Below are positions 1-6,008 of a stretch of 8,517 nucleotides of DNA, piece by piece. Numbering within the stretch: the stretch's first letter is position 1; every line of letters begins with the position of its first letter. The notes under the pieces were generated by a model. The model did no database searches, was not told where the DNA came from, and worked only from the letters and a program-made list of their open reading frames with translations. Source of the stretch: Boseongicola sp. SB0662_bin_57 (GTDB lineage: Bacteria; Pseudomonadota; Alphaproteobacteria; Rhodobacterales; Rhodobacteraceae); assembly GCA_009839535.1 (NCBI GenBank), contig VXPN01000442.1, positions 1 through 8,517 on the forward strand, written 5' to 3'. The translations under genes and the position numbers were made by a program.

Positions 1-561
1 CAGGCGCAACAGGGCATTGCCCTGCCGATGGTCGAAACCGTCTCGGTCATTGATGCCGAAACCGGCCAGCCGGTTCGCGGGGACGGCAAGACACAGGGCG
101 AGATCGCGGTGCGCGGCAACACCGTGATGAAGGGATATTACAAGGATCCCGATGCCACGGCAAAGGCCTTCGAAGATGGCTGGTTCTGGTCTGGCGATGC
201 CGCCGTGGTGCATCCCGACGGATACATGCAGATCCGCGACCGGCTGAAGGACGTCATCATTTCAGGAGGCGAAAACATCTCGTCCGTCGAAGTCGAGGCC
301 GTGCTTTTTCGCCACCCGGCGGTCCAGGTGGCAGCCGTAGTCGCGATGCCTGACGAGAAATGGGGCGAAGTGCCCTGCGCCTTTGTTGAATTGCGCCCCG
401 GAGCACAGGCGACCGCAGACGACATCATCAAGTTTTGCCGAGAGCATCTCGCCGGCTTCAAGACTCCGAAAGCTGTCGTGTTCTCCGAACTTCCCAAGAC
501 CTCCACCGGCAAGATCCAGAAGTTTCAGCTTCGCGATGCCGCAAAGTCCATGAGCTCCTGA
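1..561 (+). CDS. Acyl-CoA synthetase (AMP-forming), C-terminal part; candidate MMPA-CoA ligase DmdB
   Basis: The reading frame is open from base 1, so the 5' part of this gene lies outside the window; 186 residues are visible of a protein usually about 540 long. This is the end of an ANL-superfamily adenylating enzyme, which makes an acyl-AMP and then an acyl-CoA. Visible residues 33-39 are GEIAVRG. Residues 60-66 (GWFWSGD) hold the conserved Asp that binds the ribose of ATP. Residues 80-99 carry the hinge and A8 region (RDRLKDVIISGGENISSVE), where the C-terminal domain rotates between half-reactions. PKTSTGKIQK near the end contains the catalytic adenylation Lys (visible residue 171, bases 511-513). 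Its stop codon TGA directly abuts the ATG of dmdA, so the two are probably co-transcribed and translationally coupled. That context suggests a 3-methylmercaptopropionate-CoA ligase (DmdB), which follows DmdA in DMSP demethylation. The substrate is inferred: the N-terminal half is missing and related enzymes use other short- or medium-chain acids. Confidence 0.9.
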   Translation, partial: QAQQGIALPMVETVSVIDAETGQPVRGDGKTQGEIAVRGNTVMKGYYKDPDATAKAFEDGWFWSGDAAVVHPDGYMQIRDRLKDVIISGGENISSVEVEAVLFRHPAVQVAAVVAMPDEKWGEVPCAFVELRPGAQATADDIIKFCREHLAGFKTPKAVVFSELPKTSTGKIQKFQLRDAAKSMSS

Positions 562-1668
562 ATGGCGTACCTGATTTCGCTTTCCCGTCGTCTGCGCGAG
601 ACGCCATTTACACGCGGCGTCGAAGCCGCCGGCGTCAAGGCCTACACCGTCTACAATCGCATGCTTCTGCCGACGGTCTTCGAAGACATGGAATCTGACT
701 ACCACCATCTGAAGGAGCATGTGCAGGTCTGGGACGTATCGGTGGAACGCCAGATCGAACTGAACGGCCTGGACGCCGCGCGGCTGATGCAGATGCTGAC
801 GCCGCGCGATCTGCGCAAGATGCAACGCGATCAGTGCCACTATGTGCCGATCGTTGATGAATGCGGCAAAATGCTGAACGATCCGGTGGCGCTCAAGCAC
901 AGCGACACGCGCTGGTGGATCTCGATTGCCGATAGCGACCTGCTGTTCTGGGTCAAGGGGCTGGCGCTTGGCGCCGGGCTGGACGTCAACGTGTTCGAGC
1001 CGGACGTGTCGCCTCTGGCTGTACAGGGGCCGAAATCGGGCGCCCTGATGGAGCGGGTCTTTGGTCCTGAAGTGCATGACATCCGCTTCTTCCGCCATAG
1101 GCGGCTGGCCTTCATGGACACCTCGTTCATCGTCGCGCGCTCGGGCTATTCGAAGCAGGGCGGGTACGAAATCTATGTTGAGGGCAGTCAGCATGGCATG
1201 CCTCTCTGGGATGCCCTGTTCAAGGCTGGAGAGGACCTGAACGTGCGCCCGGGCTGCCCGAACCTGATCGAGCGGATCGAGAGCGGGCTGTTGAGCTACG
1301 GCAACGACATGACGATGGACAACACCCCGTTGGAATGCGGCCTTGGCAAGTTCTGCAAGCCCGCCGAGGGGCTGGAGCATGTCGGCCGGAAGGCGCTCGC
1401 GCTGGAAGCCGCAAAGGGCCCTGAACGCCAGATTCGCGCGATTTCGATCCTGGGAGATGCGCTCAGCCACGCCCGCAAGGCTTGGCCGTTGACGAAGGAC
1501 GGTGCGAGGGTCGGTCAGGTGACATCGGCGGCCTGGTCGCCAGATTTCCGGACCAACGTTTCGATCGGGATGGTGGATGCGGATCATTGGGATCCGGGCA
1601 CGGAACTGATCGTCGAGACGCCACAAGGGCCGCGAGAGGCCTGCGTGCAAGTGCGCTTCTGGAACTAG
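562..1668 (+). CDS. dmdA: Dimethylsulfoniopropionate (DMSP) demethylase DmdA
   Basis: A 368-residue protein of the GcvT/aminomethyltransferase fold, matching the usual DmdA length of about 365-370. DmdA moves a methyl group from DMSP to tetrahydrofolate, giving 3-methylmercaptopropionate and 5-methyl-THF in the cytoplasm. It resembles DmdA rather than glycine-cleavage GcvT in its N-terminal stretch GVKAYTVYNRMLLP (about residues 24-37), in WISIADSDLLFWVKGLA, in the central SPLAVQGPKSG, in the ARSGYSKQGGYEIYVEGS block, and in ESGLLSYGNDMTMDNTP followed by ECGLGKFC. The ATG at 562 follows the TGA of the upstream synthetase with no gap. I see no good Shine-Dalgarno sequence before it, so translation is probably coupled. 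The N-terminus (MAYLISLSRRLRETPFT) fits other DmdA proteins, which supports this start. No acuI gene follows, unlike the dmdA-acuI arrangement known from Ruegeria. The family call is firm. Activity on DMSP is inferred, because some GcvT-like relatives of DmdA have other roles. Confidence 0.9.
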   Translation: MAYLISLSRRLRETPFTRGVEAAGVKAYTVYNRMLLPTVFEDMESDYHHLKEHVQVWDVSVERQIELNGLDAARLMQMLTPRDLRKMQRDQCHYVPIVDECGKMLNDPVALKHSDTRWWISIADSDLLFWVKGLALGAGLDVNVFEPDVSPLAVQGPKSGALMERVFGPEVHDIRFFRHRRLAFMDTSFIVARSGYSKQGGYEIYVEGSQHGMPLWDALFKAGEDLNVRPGCPNLIERIESGLLSYGNDMTMDNTPLECGLGKFCKPAEGLEHVGRKALALEAAKGPERQIRAISILGDALSHARKAWPLTKDGARVGQVTSAAWSPDFRTNVSIGMVDADHWDPGTELIVETPQGPREACVQVRFWN

Positions 1669-1705
1669 CGCGCCCTGATCGGGCATCACGGCAGCGCGCT
1701 TTCTT
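1667..1705 (+). terminator. Possible rho-independent terminator after dmdA
   Basis: AGCGCGC at 1667-1673 is perfectly complementary to GCGCGCT at 1694-1700, giving a 7-bp GC-rich stem that overlaps the TAG stop codon of dmdA. It is followed by a short TTTCTT tract. The 20-base loop contains a competing small hairpin, GCCC (1672-1675) with GGGC (1681-1684). The long loop and imperfect T-tract make this only a moderate candidate. It would end the synthetase-dmdA transcript before the convergent tRNA gene. Confidence 0.4.
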
Positions 1706-1805
1706 GGCTGAAGGGCGGCCGTAAAGAGACGCGGGGCGTGTAGGGACCGGCTCTTGCGCGAAGGCTGGCTCCCAGAAGCTCAGCCAAACTCCTTTGAAAC
1801 AAAAG

Positions 1806-1826
1806 AAAAAAGGCCCGCCAGGAACC
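1806..1826 (-). terminator. Possible terminator of the tRNA-Ser transcript
   Basis: Read on the minus strand, a small stem forms between GGTTC (1826-1822) and GGGCC (1816-1812), including two G-U pairs in RNA, with a five-base loop. It is followed by a run of six T (1811-1806) and then a further T-rich stretch. It lies about 25 bases beyond the 3' end of the tRNA. The T-tract is clear; the stem is short, so confidence is limited. Confidence 0.4.
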
Positions 1827-1851
1827 TCGTCTCGGATCTTCCAAGTGCAAG

Positions 1852-1941
1852 TGGCGGAGACGAAGGGATTCGAACCCTCGAGACGGTTCCCCGTCTACTC
1901 CCTTAGCAGGGGAGCGCCTTCGACCACTCGGCCACGTCTCC
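1852..1941 (-). tRNA. tRNA-Ser (anticodon GCU)
   Basis: A complete 90-nt type II (long variable arm) tRNA on the minus strand. The acceptor stem pairs GGAGACG (1941-1935) with CGTCTCC (1862-1856), followed by discriminator G (1855) and an encoded CCA (1854-1852). The D-arm carries GGCCGAGTGGTCGAAGGC. The anticodon loop reads CTGCTAA, giving anticodon GCT (complement at 1905-1907), which decodes AGC/AGU serine codons. The long variable arm GACGG-GGAA-CCGTC is typical of serine tRNAs, and the T-arm contains GGTTCGAATCC. All expected stems pair. It stands alone, facing the dmdA operon, with no other RNA gene nearby. Confidence 0.97.
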
Positions 1942-2516
1942 GCCGTCGGGTCTATCGGAGCGGTCAACGTGCGGCAAGCGCGAATTCCCGTTGATCCTGT
2001 CCGGACATGGCTGGGCTCTCGGATTGAAGCCGTCGCGAGGCGCTGCGATCACCTCCGGTCGCCACGCGAGGCGTGACCGGGATGGCCGCTCCAATTGGAC
2101 GTGTTGCACGCCCATCGGTTTCGGCCCGGACGATTTCGAGCGCCGAGGATTCGCGCTTCAGGGACATCGAACAAATTGCCGACAGCAATTCCTGTTTGGC
2201 TTGGGCGGTTGCGCAATCTTCCGGTGATCTGGCGCGGGGCGGAATTTGCGCCCCAGGAAACTGGATTCGGCCGGCAATTCGAGCTAACTCGCAAGGCGTG
2301 CTTGCGTCGGGAAATGAATCAGGTGGCAGGTGAGGTGACCCGCATTCCGCATTGACCGGGCATTCAGGAGTTGACCAGAAGGCGTTAAGGCTATCCTCAG
2401 CCACATGCCTGCAATTGCGTTTGTTTCCGATTGCGGAGGCGTCCGTCGCCGCGGCCAGGAGACATGCACGAAGCGTCGATTTGGCCGTGCCAAAGATTGT
2501 CTGAAGTGGTCATCTG
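1942..2516. other. Gene-poor stretch between tRNA-Ser and the broken helicase gene
   Basis: About 575 bases in which I recognise no gene. A minus-strand frame stays open for 146 codons (2404-1964) and several shorter plus-strand frames overlap it, but none shows family motifs or a good ribosome binding site; long chance frames are common at this GC content. Small structures seen: an inverted repeat AATTGC-CGACA-GCAATT (2174-2190); two copies of TTGACC at 2352-2357 and 2371-2376; and TATCCT at 2392-2397, 15 bases after the second copy. The last pair is a weak promoter candidate reading toward the helicase gene. Confidence 0.5.
1951..1977 (-). promoter_or_regulatory. Weak promoter candidate for tRNA-Ser
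   Basis: Upstream of the tRNA on the minus strand, TTGCCG (1977-1972) could serve as a -35 box and GATAGA (1956-1951) as a -10 box, with a 15-base spacer and about nine bases to the mature tRNA 5' end. The position suits a tRNA promoter. The -10 match is poor and the spacer short, so this is only a suggestion. Confidence 0.25.
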
Positions 2517-3626
2517 ATGGCTGACACTGCGCAAGCGGAGGTTCTTTCCGGGCTCGTCGAACGTGTCGCATTCCATTCCTCCGGGAGCGGGTTCTGCGTT
2601 TTGCGCGTGAAGGCGCGCGGCCATCGCGACGCCGTCACCGTCGTTGGCAATGCGGCGATGATTTCTGCCGGTGAATGGGTCAGCGCGTCGGGTTCCTGGA
2701 ACAACGATCGGAACCATAGCCTTCAGTTCAGGGCGCGCTTCCTGAAGGCATCTGCGCCGACGACGCTCGAAGGCATGCAGAAGTATCTCGGCTCCGGCAT
2801 GATCCGGGGGATCGGGCCCGTCTACGCGGAACGGCTTGTCAGGCATTTCGGCAAGGACGTCCTTGACATCATCGAGGCGAATCCCGGGCGCCTGCGAGAG
2901 GTGGAAGGGATCGGGCCCGTTCGTGCGGACAAGATCACGGCAAGCTGGTCGGACCAAAAGATCGTCAGGGAAATCATGGTCTTCCTCCACCAGCATGGCG
3001 TCGGAACCGCACGGGCCGTCAGGATCTGCAAGACCTACGGTGCCGACGCAGTTCGGGTGCTGAGCGAGAATCCCTATCAGCTGGCGAAAGACATCCGTGG
3101 CATCGGATTCCGTACGGCGGACACCATCGCGGAGAAGATCGGCATCGAAAGGACCGCGATGATCCGGGTGCGTGCAGGAATCACCTTCGCGTTGAGCGAG
3201 GCAATGGGCAACGGTCACTGCGGCTTGCCCAGGGGCGAACTGCATTCCCTGGCAGGAGAGTTTCTGGACGTGCCCGGCGCCCTTGTCGAGACGGCGATGG
3301 CACTGGAACTCGGGGAAGGCAATGTCACGGCCGATCAGGTCGGTGACACGGACTGCATCTTCCTGGCGGGCCTCTACCAGGCGGAGCGCGGCATCGCGAG
3401 CCACATGCGTCGGATCATTGCGGGTGCCCTGCCATGGCCTTCAATCGATGCGGACCGGGCCCTGCCCTGGATCGAGGAGAGAACCGGGCTGGCGCTGGCG
3501 TCCAGTCAGGCCGAGGCAATCCGGCTCGCGCTGACATCCAAGGTGCTGATCATCACCGGTGGCCCCGGTGTCGGCAAGACGACCATCGTGAACTCCATCC
3601 TTCGCATTGGGAATATACGCAAGTGA
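2517..3626 (+). pseudogene. recD2: Truncated RecD2-type ATP-dependent DNA helicase (N-terminal half)
   Basis: A 369-codon frame equals about half of a RecD2 helicase (usually 720-750 residues), a 5'-3' SF1 DNA helicase. The order of parts is normal. First comes an N-terminal domain (about residues 8-82, with GLVERVAFHSSGSGFCVLRVK). Next are repeated helix-hairpin-helix elements, including MIRGIGPVYAERLVRHFG (95-112) and EVEGIGPVRADKI (128-140). Then come the RecD2 block with VFLHQHGVGTARAVRI and DIRGIGFRTADTIAEKIGI, and finally the start of the motor domain with Walker A GGPGVGKTT (348-356). Similarity ends near residue 364 (about base 3608): the expected next strand and the CAPTGRAAKR-type motif are replaced by five unrelated residues and TGA. 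Walker B and all later helicase motifs are absent, and neither other frame downstream restores them. The product could not be a working helicase. The ATG at 2517 has only a weak ribosome binding site (GAAGTGG). The N-terminal half has no internal stop, so truncation may be recent, or a short protein may still be made. Confidence 0.85.
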
Positions 3627-3930
3627 CCATCAGGCCGCTCTCGCACTGATTTCACGGGTCGATGAGGTCGGCAACCCGAACGCCCCTCGCCGTGCAGATG
3701 CGCCAATCCCGGCATCTCGGCACGGCGGAGGTGGTCGAAGCTGCGTGACTGGCTTTCCGGCAAAGCGGCTGACGGAAGCTTGCCGATGACGCGGCCGGGA
3801 GACGACGACGCCTGAGCAGCCTGAATCGCCCTGATTCGCGACATCTCCATTGGTTCTGGCTGTCGTGGAGTGTCTTGAACGATTGTGCTGAACGGGCGCC
3901 GACAACAGGTGCTTCGAACTGCATGGATGC

Positions 3931-3963
3931 CTCTCCGAAGGAGACCGTTCGGTCGCATGCGAC
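3931..3963. repeat. Cluster of short inverted repeats
   Basis: Three overlapping or adjacent perfect inverted repeats lie here: TCTCC-GAA-GGAGA (3932-3944), GACC-GTTC-GGTC (3943-3954) and the 12-base palindrome GTCGCATGCGAC (3952-3963). As RNA they would form alternative small hairpins downstream of the last gene of the minus-strand operon. As DNA the palindrome could be a protein-binding site. No function is established. Confidence 0.5.
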
Positions 3964-3970
3964 GGCTCTT

Positions 3971-3998
3971 GCTTGCGGAGCGCCGGCTCGCGGCAAGC
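3971..3998 (-). terminator. Stem-loop directly after the SnoaL-like gene, end of the ABC operon
   Basis: On the minus strand, immediately after the TAG stop of the SnoaL-like gene, GCTTGC (3998-3993) pairs with GCAAGC (3976-3971). Inside, GAGC pairs with GCTC across a CGGC loop, separated from the outer stem by an uneven internal loop. There is no following U-tract, so it may protect the 3' end of the mRNA rather than act as a classic intrinsic terminator. Its position suggests it marks the operon end. Confidence 0.45.
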
Positions 3999-5051
3999 CT
4001 ATGGAAGCCCGTCGCCTGGATCGATCCGGCCAAGATTGCGCGCCTTGTTGAACTCCCGGAGCCTGGCAAGCACGTCGACGCCAAGCTGCCGATAGGCGTC
4101 GAGGATGTCCACCATCACCCAGTTCTCGCGGATCTTGCCGTTCTCGATGCGCCAGAAGTCGAGCGAGCGCATGGTGATCTCCTTGCCCGACGGCGCGATG
4201 CCCAGCCAGCCGTCATGCGTCAGCGTCTGGATCATGTTGGGCCATCCGGTCACGGCGCAGTAGTTGTTGTCGCCGAAGAAATGGTACGTGACCTGATCCG
4301 CCTTGGACCCCCGGTCCGGCATGGCCTTCAGGAACGGGATCTGGTGCCAGTTTCGGAATCCGTCGATTCCCCGGCCCGTGCCTATTCCTGCGGGACCGTA
4401 CCAGTTCATGCGCGCGTCCCAGAAGCGAGGCATCTCCATGACTTCGGGGCCGCCCTGCGACGGGTGGCGCTTCATGTGCTGCAGCATGTCCACGACAGTT
4501 TCCTTGCTGGCACTGCTCATGTCGTCGTCTCTCGGCGGGCGGAACAGTCCGTCTCCCGATGACGGGCCGGGAATGCAGAATTCGCGACCGAGGGATGGTG
4601 CCATCGGCCATGCATGCGCTTGCATCATGACCTCGGGGACATCCCAAAGCGCCTGGCATTCGACGACCCGGCCGGACTCGAACCGGTGGAATTCGTGAAA
4701 TCGCATGTGCGCGAGGTGGCCCGTTGGCGGGATGTCGAGGAACGGCGCCAGGAACGTGCCCATGAAATGGCCGCCGCAGCCAACCCAGTCATGCCCGTGA
4801 TCGTCGTTGCCTGCCATCACGATCCAGTCACGCCTTTCGACGTCGGGCCATGCGGACTTGAGCAATGACAGCGCACGGTCGTGAAACTCCTCCGGTCCCG
4901 TCATGTCCCCGAACGGGTGGGCGAGGTGACACGCCGCTTCCGGGGCCAGGACGTCGCCGAGCGCCCGGCGCAATGTCGCCTCGTCCCAGTCATGCTGGGC
5001 CGCGCGAAGAGGATCGAGGGCAGCGCGATTCAACGCGTGAACACTGGTCAT
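3999..5051 (-). CDS. Tandem SnoaL-like (NTF2-fold) protein, last gene of the ABC operon
   Basis: A 350-residue cytoplasmic protein (no signal peptide or membrane segment) made of two SnoaL/polyketide-cyclase-like domains, about residues 1-170 and 178-350. Internal duplication is visible: FLDIPPTGHLAHMRFHEFHRFESGR in the first half corresponds to WLGIAPSGKEITMRSLDFWRIENGK in the second. This is the usual core of SnoaL-like folds: a polar residue-rich strand followed by a strand carrying an x-x-G-(K/R) turn. SnoaL-like proteins include cyclases, isomerases and hydrolases of small molecules, so the reaction cannot be named. The ATG at 5051 is supported by GGGAGG (5066-5061 on the minus strand) nine bases upstream. 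The gene follows the MalG-like permease by 61 bases on the same strand, so it is probably part of the transport operon and may process the imported compound. A methionine at residue 178 starts the second domain, but I see no strong ribosome binding site for separate translation. Confidence 0.8.
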   Translation of the reverse strand: MTSVHALNRAALDPLRAAQHDWDEATLRRALGDVLAPEAACHLAHPFGDMTGPEEFHDRALSLLKSAWPDVERRDWIVMAGNDDHGHDWVGCGGHFMGTFLAPFLDIPPTGHLAHMRFHEFHRFESGRVVECQALWDVPEVMMQAHAWPMAPSLGREFCIPGPSSGDGLFRPPRDDDMSSASKETVVDMLQHMKRHPSQGGPEVMEMPRFWDARMNWYGPAGIGTGRGIDGFRNWHQIPFLKAMPDRGSKADQVTYHFFGDNNYCAVTGWPNMIQTLTHDGWLGIAPSGKEITMRSLDFWRIENGKIRENWVMVDILDAYRQLGVDVLARLREFNKARNLGRIDPGDGLP

Positions 5052-5112
5052 GGCATCTTGCCTCCCGGGCTTCCGAGCTGCGGACTGCGCCGCGCGTTGT
5101 CAGCAGGCAGGT

Positions 5113-5994
5113 TCAACCCTTGACCGCGCCCGCCGTCAGCCCGCTGACAATCTGCCGCTGGAAGAACAGGATCAGCACGAAGAGCGGTGCTGTGGCCGAG
5201 ACCACGGCTGCGACCGCGAACATGATGTTGCCCTGCACCTGAACCGAACCGAGGAAGCTGGCGACCGCCGGGACCATCGTCTCGTTCGGTTTGCTCAGCA
5301 GCATCGAGGTGACGGCATAGTCATTGTAGGCAAGCAGGAAGCTGAAGAGGCCCGTGGTAATCACCCCTGGCCACATGACCGGCACGATGACGTTCCAGAA
5401 AGCCTGGAACCGGGTGCAGCCGTCGACCATGGCACTTTCGTCCATGTCTTTCGGGATGTTCAGAAAGAACGAGTGCAGCATCCAGAGCGTGAAGGGCTGG
5501 TTGATCGCCACAAGCACGATGACGGTTGTCGCCTTCAGTCCCCAGATGTTCCACTCGAAGAACGGCAGCATGTAACCCGAAACCAGCGTGATGTGCGGCA
5601 TTGCGCGGAACGCGAGGGCTGCCATCAGGACCCAGAATGCATAGCGGAAGCCGGAGCGGGCCAGCGCGTACCCGCCGAGCGTTCCGAAGGTGAGCGAAAT
5701 GCAGACGGTGAAGAAAACGATGACCAAGGTGTTGAACACGTTTCTCCAGAACTCCTCCTGGATCCACGCACCGTAGTAGCCGTTGAGCGTGAAGGCGCCA
5801 CCGGTTTCACGGGTCGTCAAGATGCCGTAGATGGCGTTGGTCCAGTCCGCTTTCGAGAAAAAGTCGCCCTGCACCTTGAAGCTGCCCCAAACCGTCCAAA
5901 GGAAGGGAAAGGCCGCGATGATCAGCCAGATGATCACGAGCGCATAGGAAACAACCTTTAGCGTTGTGAGACGGGATTCTGCCTTCGTCGCCAT
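5113..5994 (-). CDS. Carbohydrate ABC transporter permease, MalG-like
   Basis: A 293-residue inner-membrane protein with about six transmembrane segments; the first is residues 14-36 (VVSYALVIIWLIIAAFPFLW). It is one of the two dissimilar channel subunits of a CUT1-family importer. The EAA loop that docks on the ATPase is at about 186-209: ESAMVDGCTRFQAFWNVIVP, close to the family pattern EAAxxDGAxxxxxFxxIxxP, with Ser in the second position. The C-terminus SGLTAGAVKG is the usual end of MalG-type permeases. A periplasmic loop of about 45 residues follows the first membrane helix. Its start lies 13 bases after the stop of the MalF-like gene, and its ribosome binding site overlaps that stop, which suggests coupled translation. 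The substrate is unknown; membership in sugar, polyol or glycerol-phosphate importers is inferred from the family. Confidence 0.93.
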   Translation of the reverse strand: MATKAESRLTTLKVVSYALVIIWLIIAAFPFLWTVWGSFKVQGDFFSKADWTNAIYGILTTRETGGAFTLNGYYGAWIQEEFWRNVFNTLVIVFFTVCISLTFGTLGGYALARSGFRYAFWVLMAALAFRAMPHITLVSGYMLPFFEWNIWGLKATTVIVLVAINQPFTLWMLHSFFLNIPKDMDESAMVDGCTRFQAFWNVIVPVMWPGVITTGLFSFLLAYNDYAVTSMLLSKPNETMVPAVASFLGSVQVQGNIMFAVAAVVSATAPLFVLILFFQRQIVSGLTAGAVKG

Positions 5995-6003
5995 GACTGT
6001 CGT

Positions 6004-6008
6004 CTCCT
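6004..6008 (-). promoter_or_regulatory. Ribosome binding site of the MalG-like gene, overlapping the preceding stop
   Basis: On the minus strand AGGAG (6008-6004) shares its first A with the TGA stop codon of the MalF-like gene and stands nine bases before the ATG at 5994. This sets the MalG start and implies that ribosomes ending on the upstream gene can restart here. Confidence 0.7.

Larger units (their letters stand above)
3627..3998. other. Unassigned DNA downstream of the helicase breakpoint
   Basis: About 370 bases with no gene I can recognise. Short frames exist on both strands (for example 3607-3789 plus, and 3652-3996 and 3630-3905 minus), but none shows a known domain, helicase motif or convincing ribosome binding site. 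The edge near 3608-3620 includes a small AT-richer patch (GGGAATATACGC) that does not belong to recD2. The stretch could be a decayed mobile element or a remnant left by a deletion; I cannot identify it. Its right end, 3931-3998, is dense in inverted repeats, listed separately. Confidence 0.5.

Noticed and set aside
262..1689. A 475-codon minus-strand frame opposite the synthetase end and dmdA
   Set aside because: It is the antisense shadow of two clear genes in high-GC DNA, shows no family motifs and is rich in Arg, His and Ala as chance frames are.
1964..2404. A 146-codon minus-strand frame upstream of tRNA-Ser
   Set aside because: No recognisable domain, no good ribosome binding site, and overlapping open frames on the other strand; most likely chance.
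2397..3404. A 335-codon minus-strand frame opposite the helicase remnant
   Set aside because: The plus strand carries unmistakable RecD2 sequence here; the minus frame has no motif of its own.
3600..4000. Programmed frameshift or simple frameshift in recD2
   Set aside because: Neither alternative frame after 3608 contains the next RecD2 segments (the CAPTGRAAKR-type motif, Walker B or later motifs), so the downstream half is absent rather than out of frame.
3885..4562. A 225-codon plus-strand frame opposite the SnoaL-like gene
   Set aside because: Antisense shadow of the SnoaL-like coding region, whose duplicated domains are clear.
5050..5961. A 303-codon plus-strand frame opposite the MalG-like permease
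   Set aside because: Its His/Asp/Glu/Arg-rich composition is the expected antisense of membrane-protein codons; the minus strand has the EAA loop and membrane segments.
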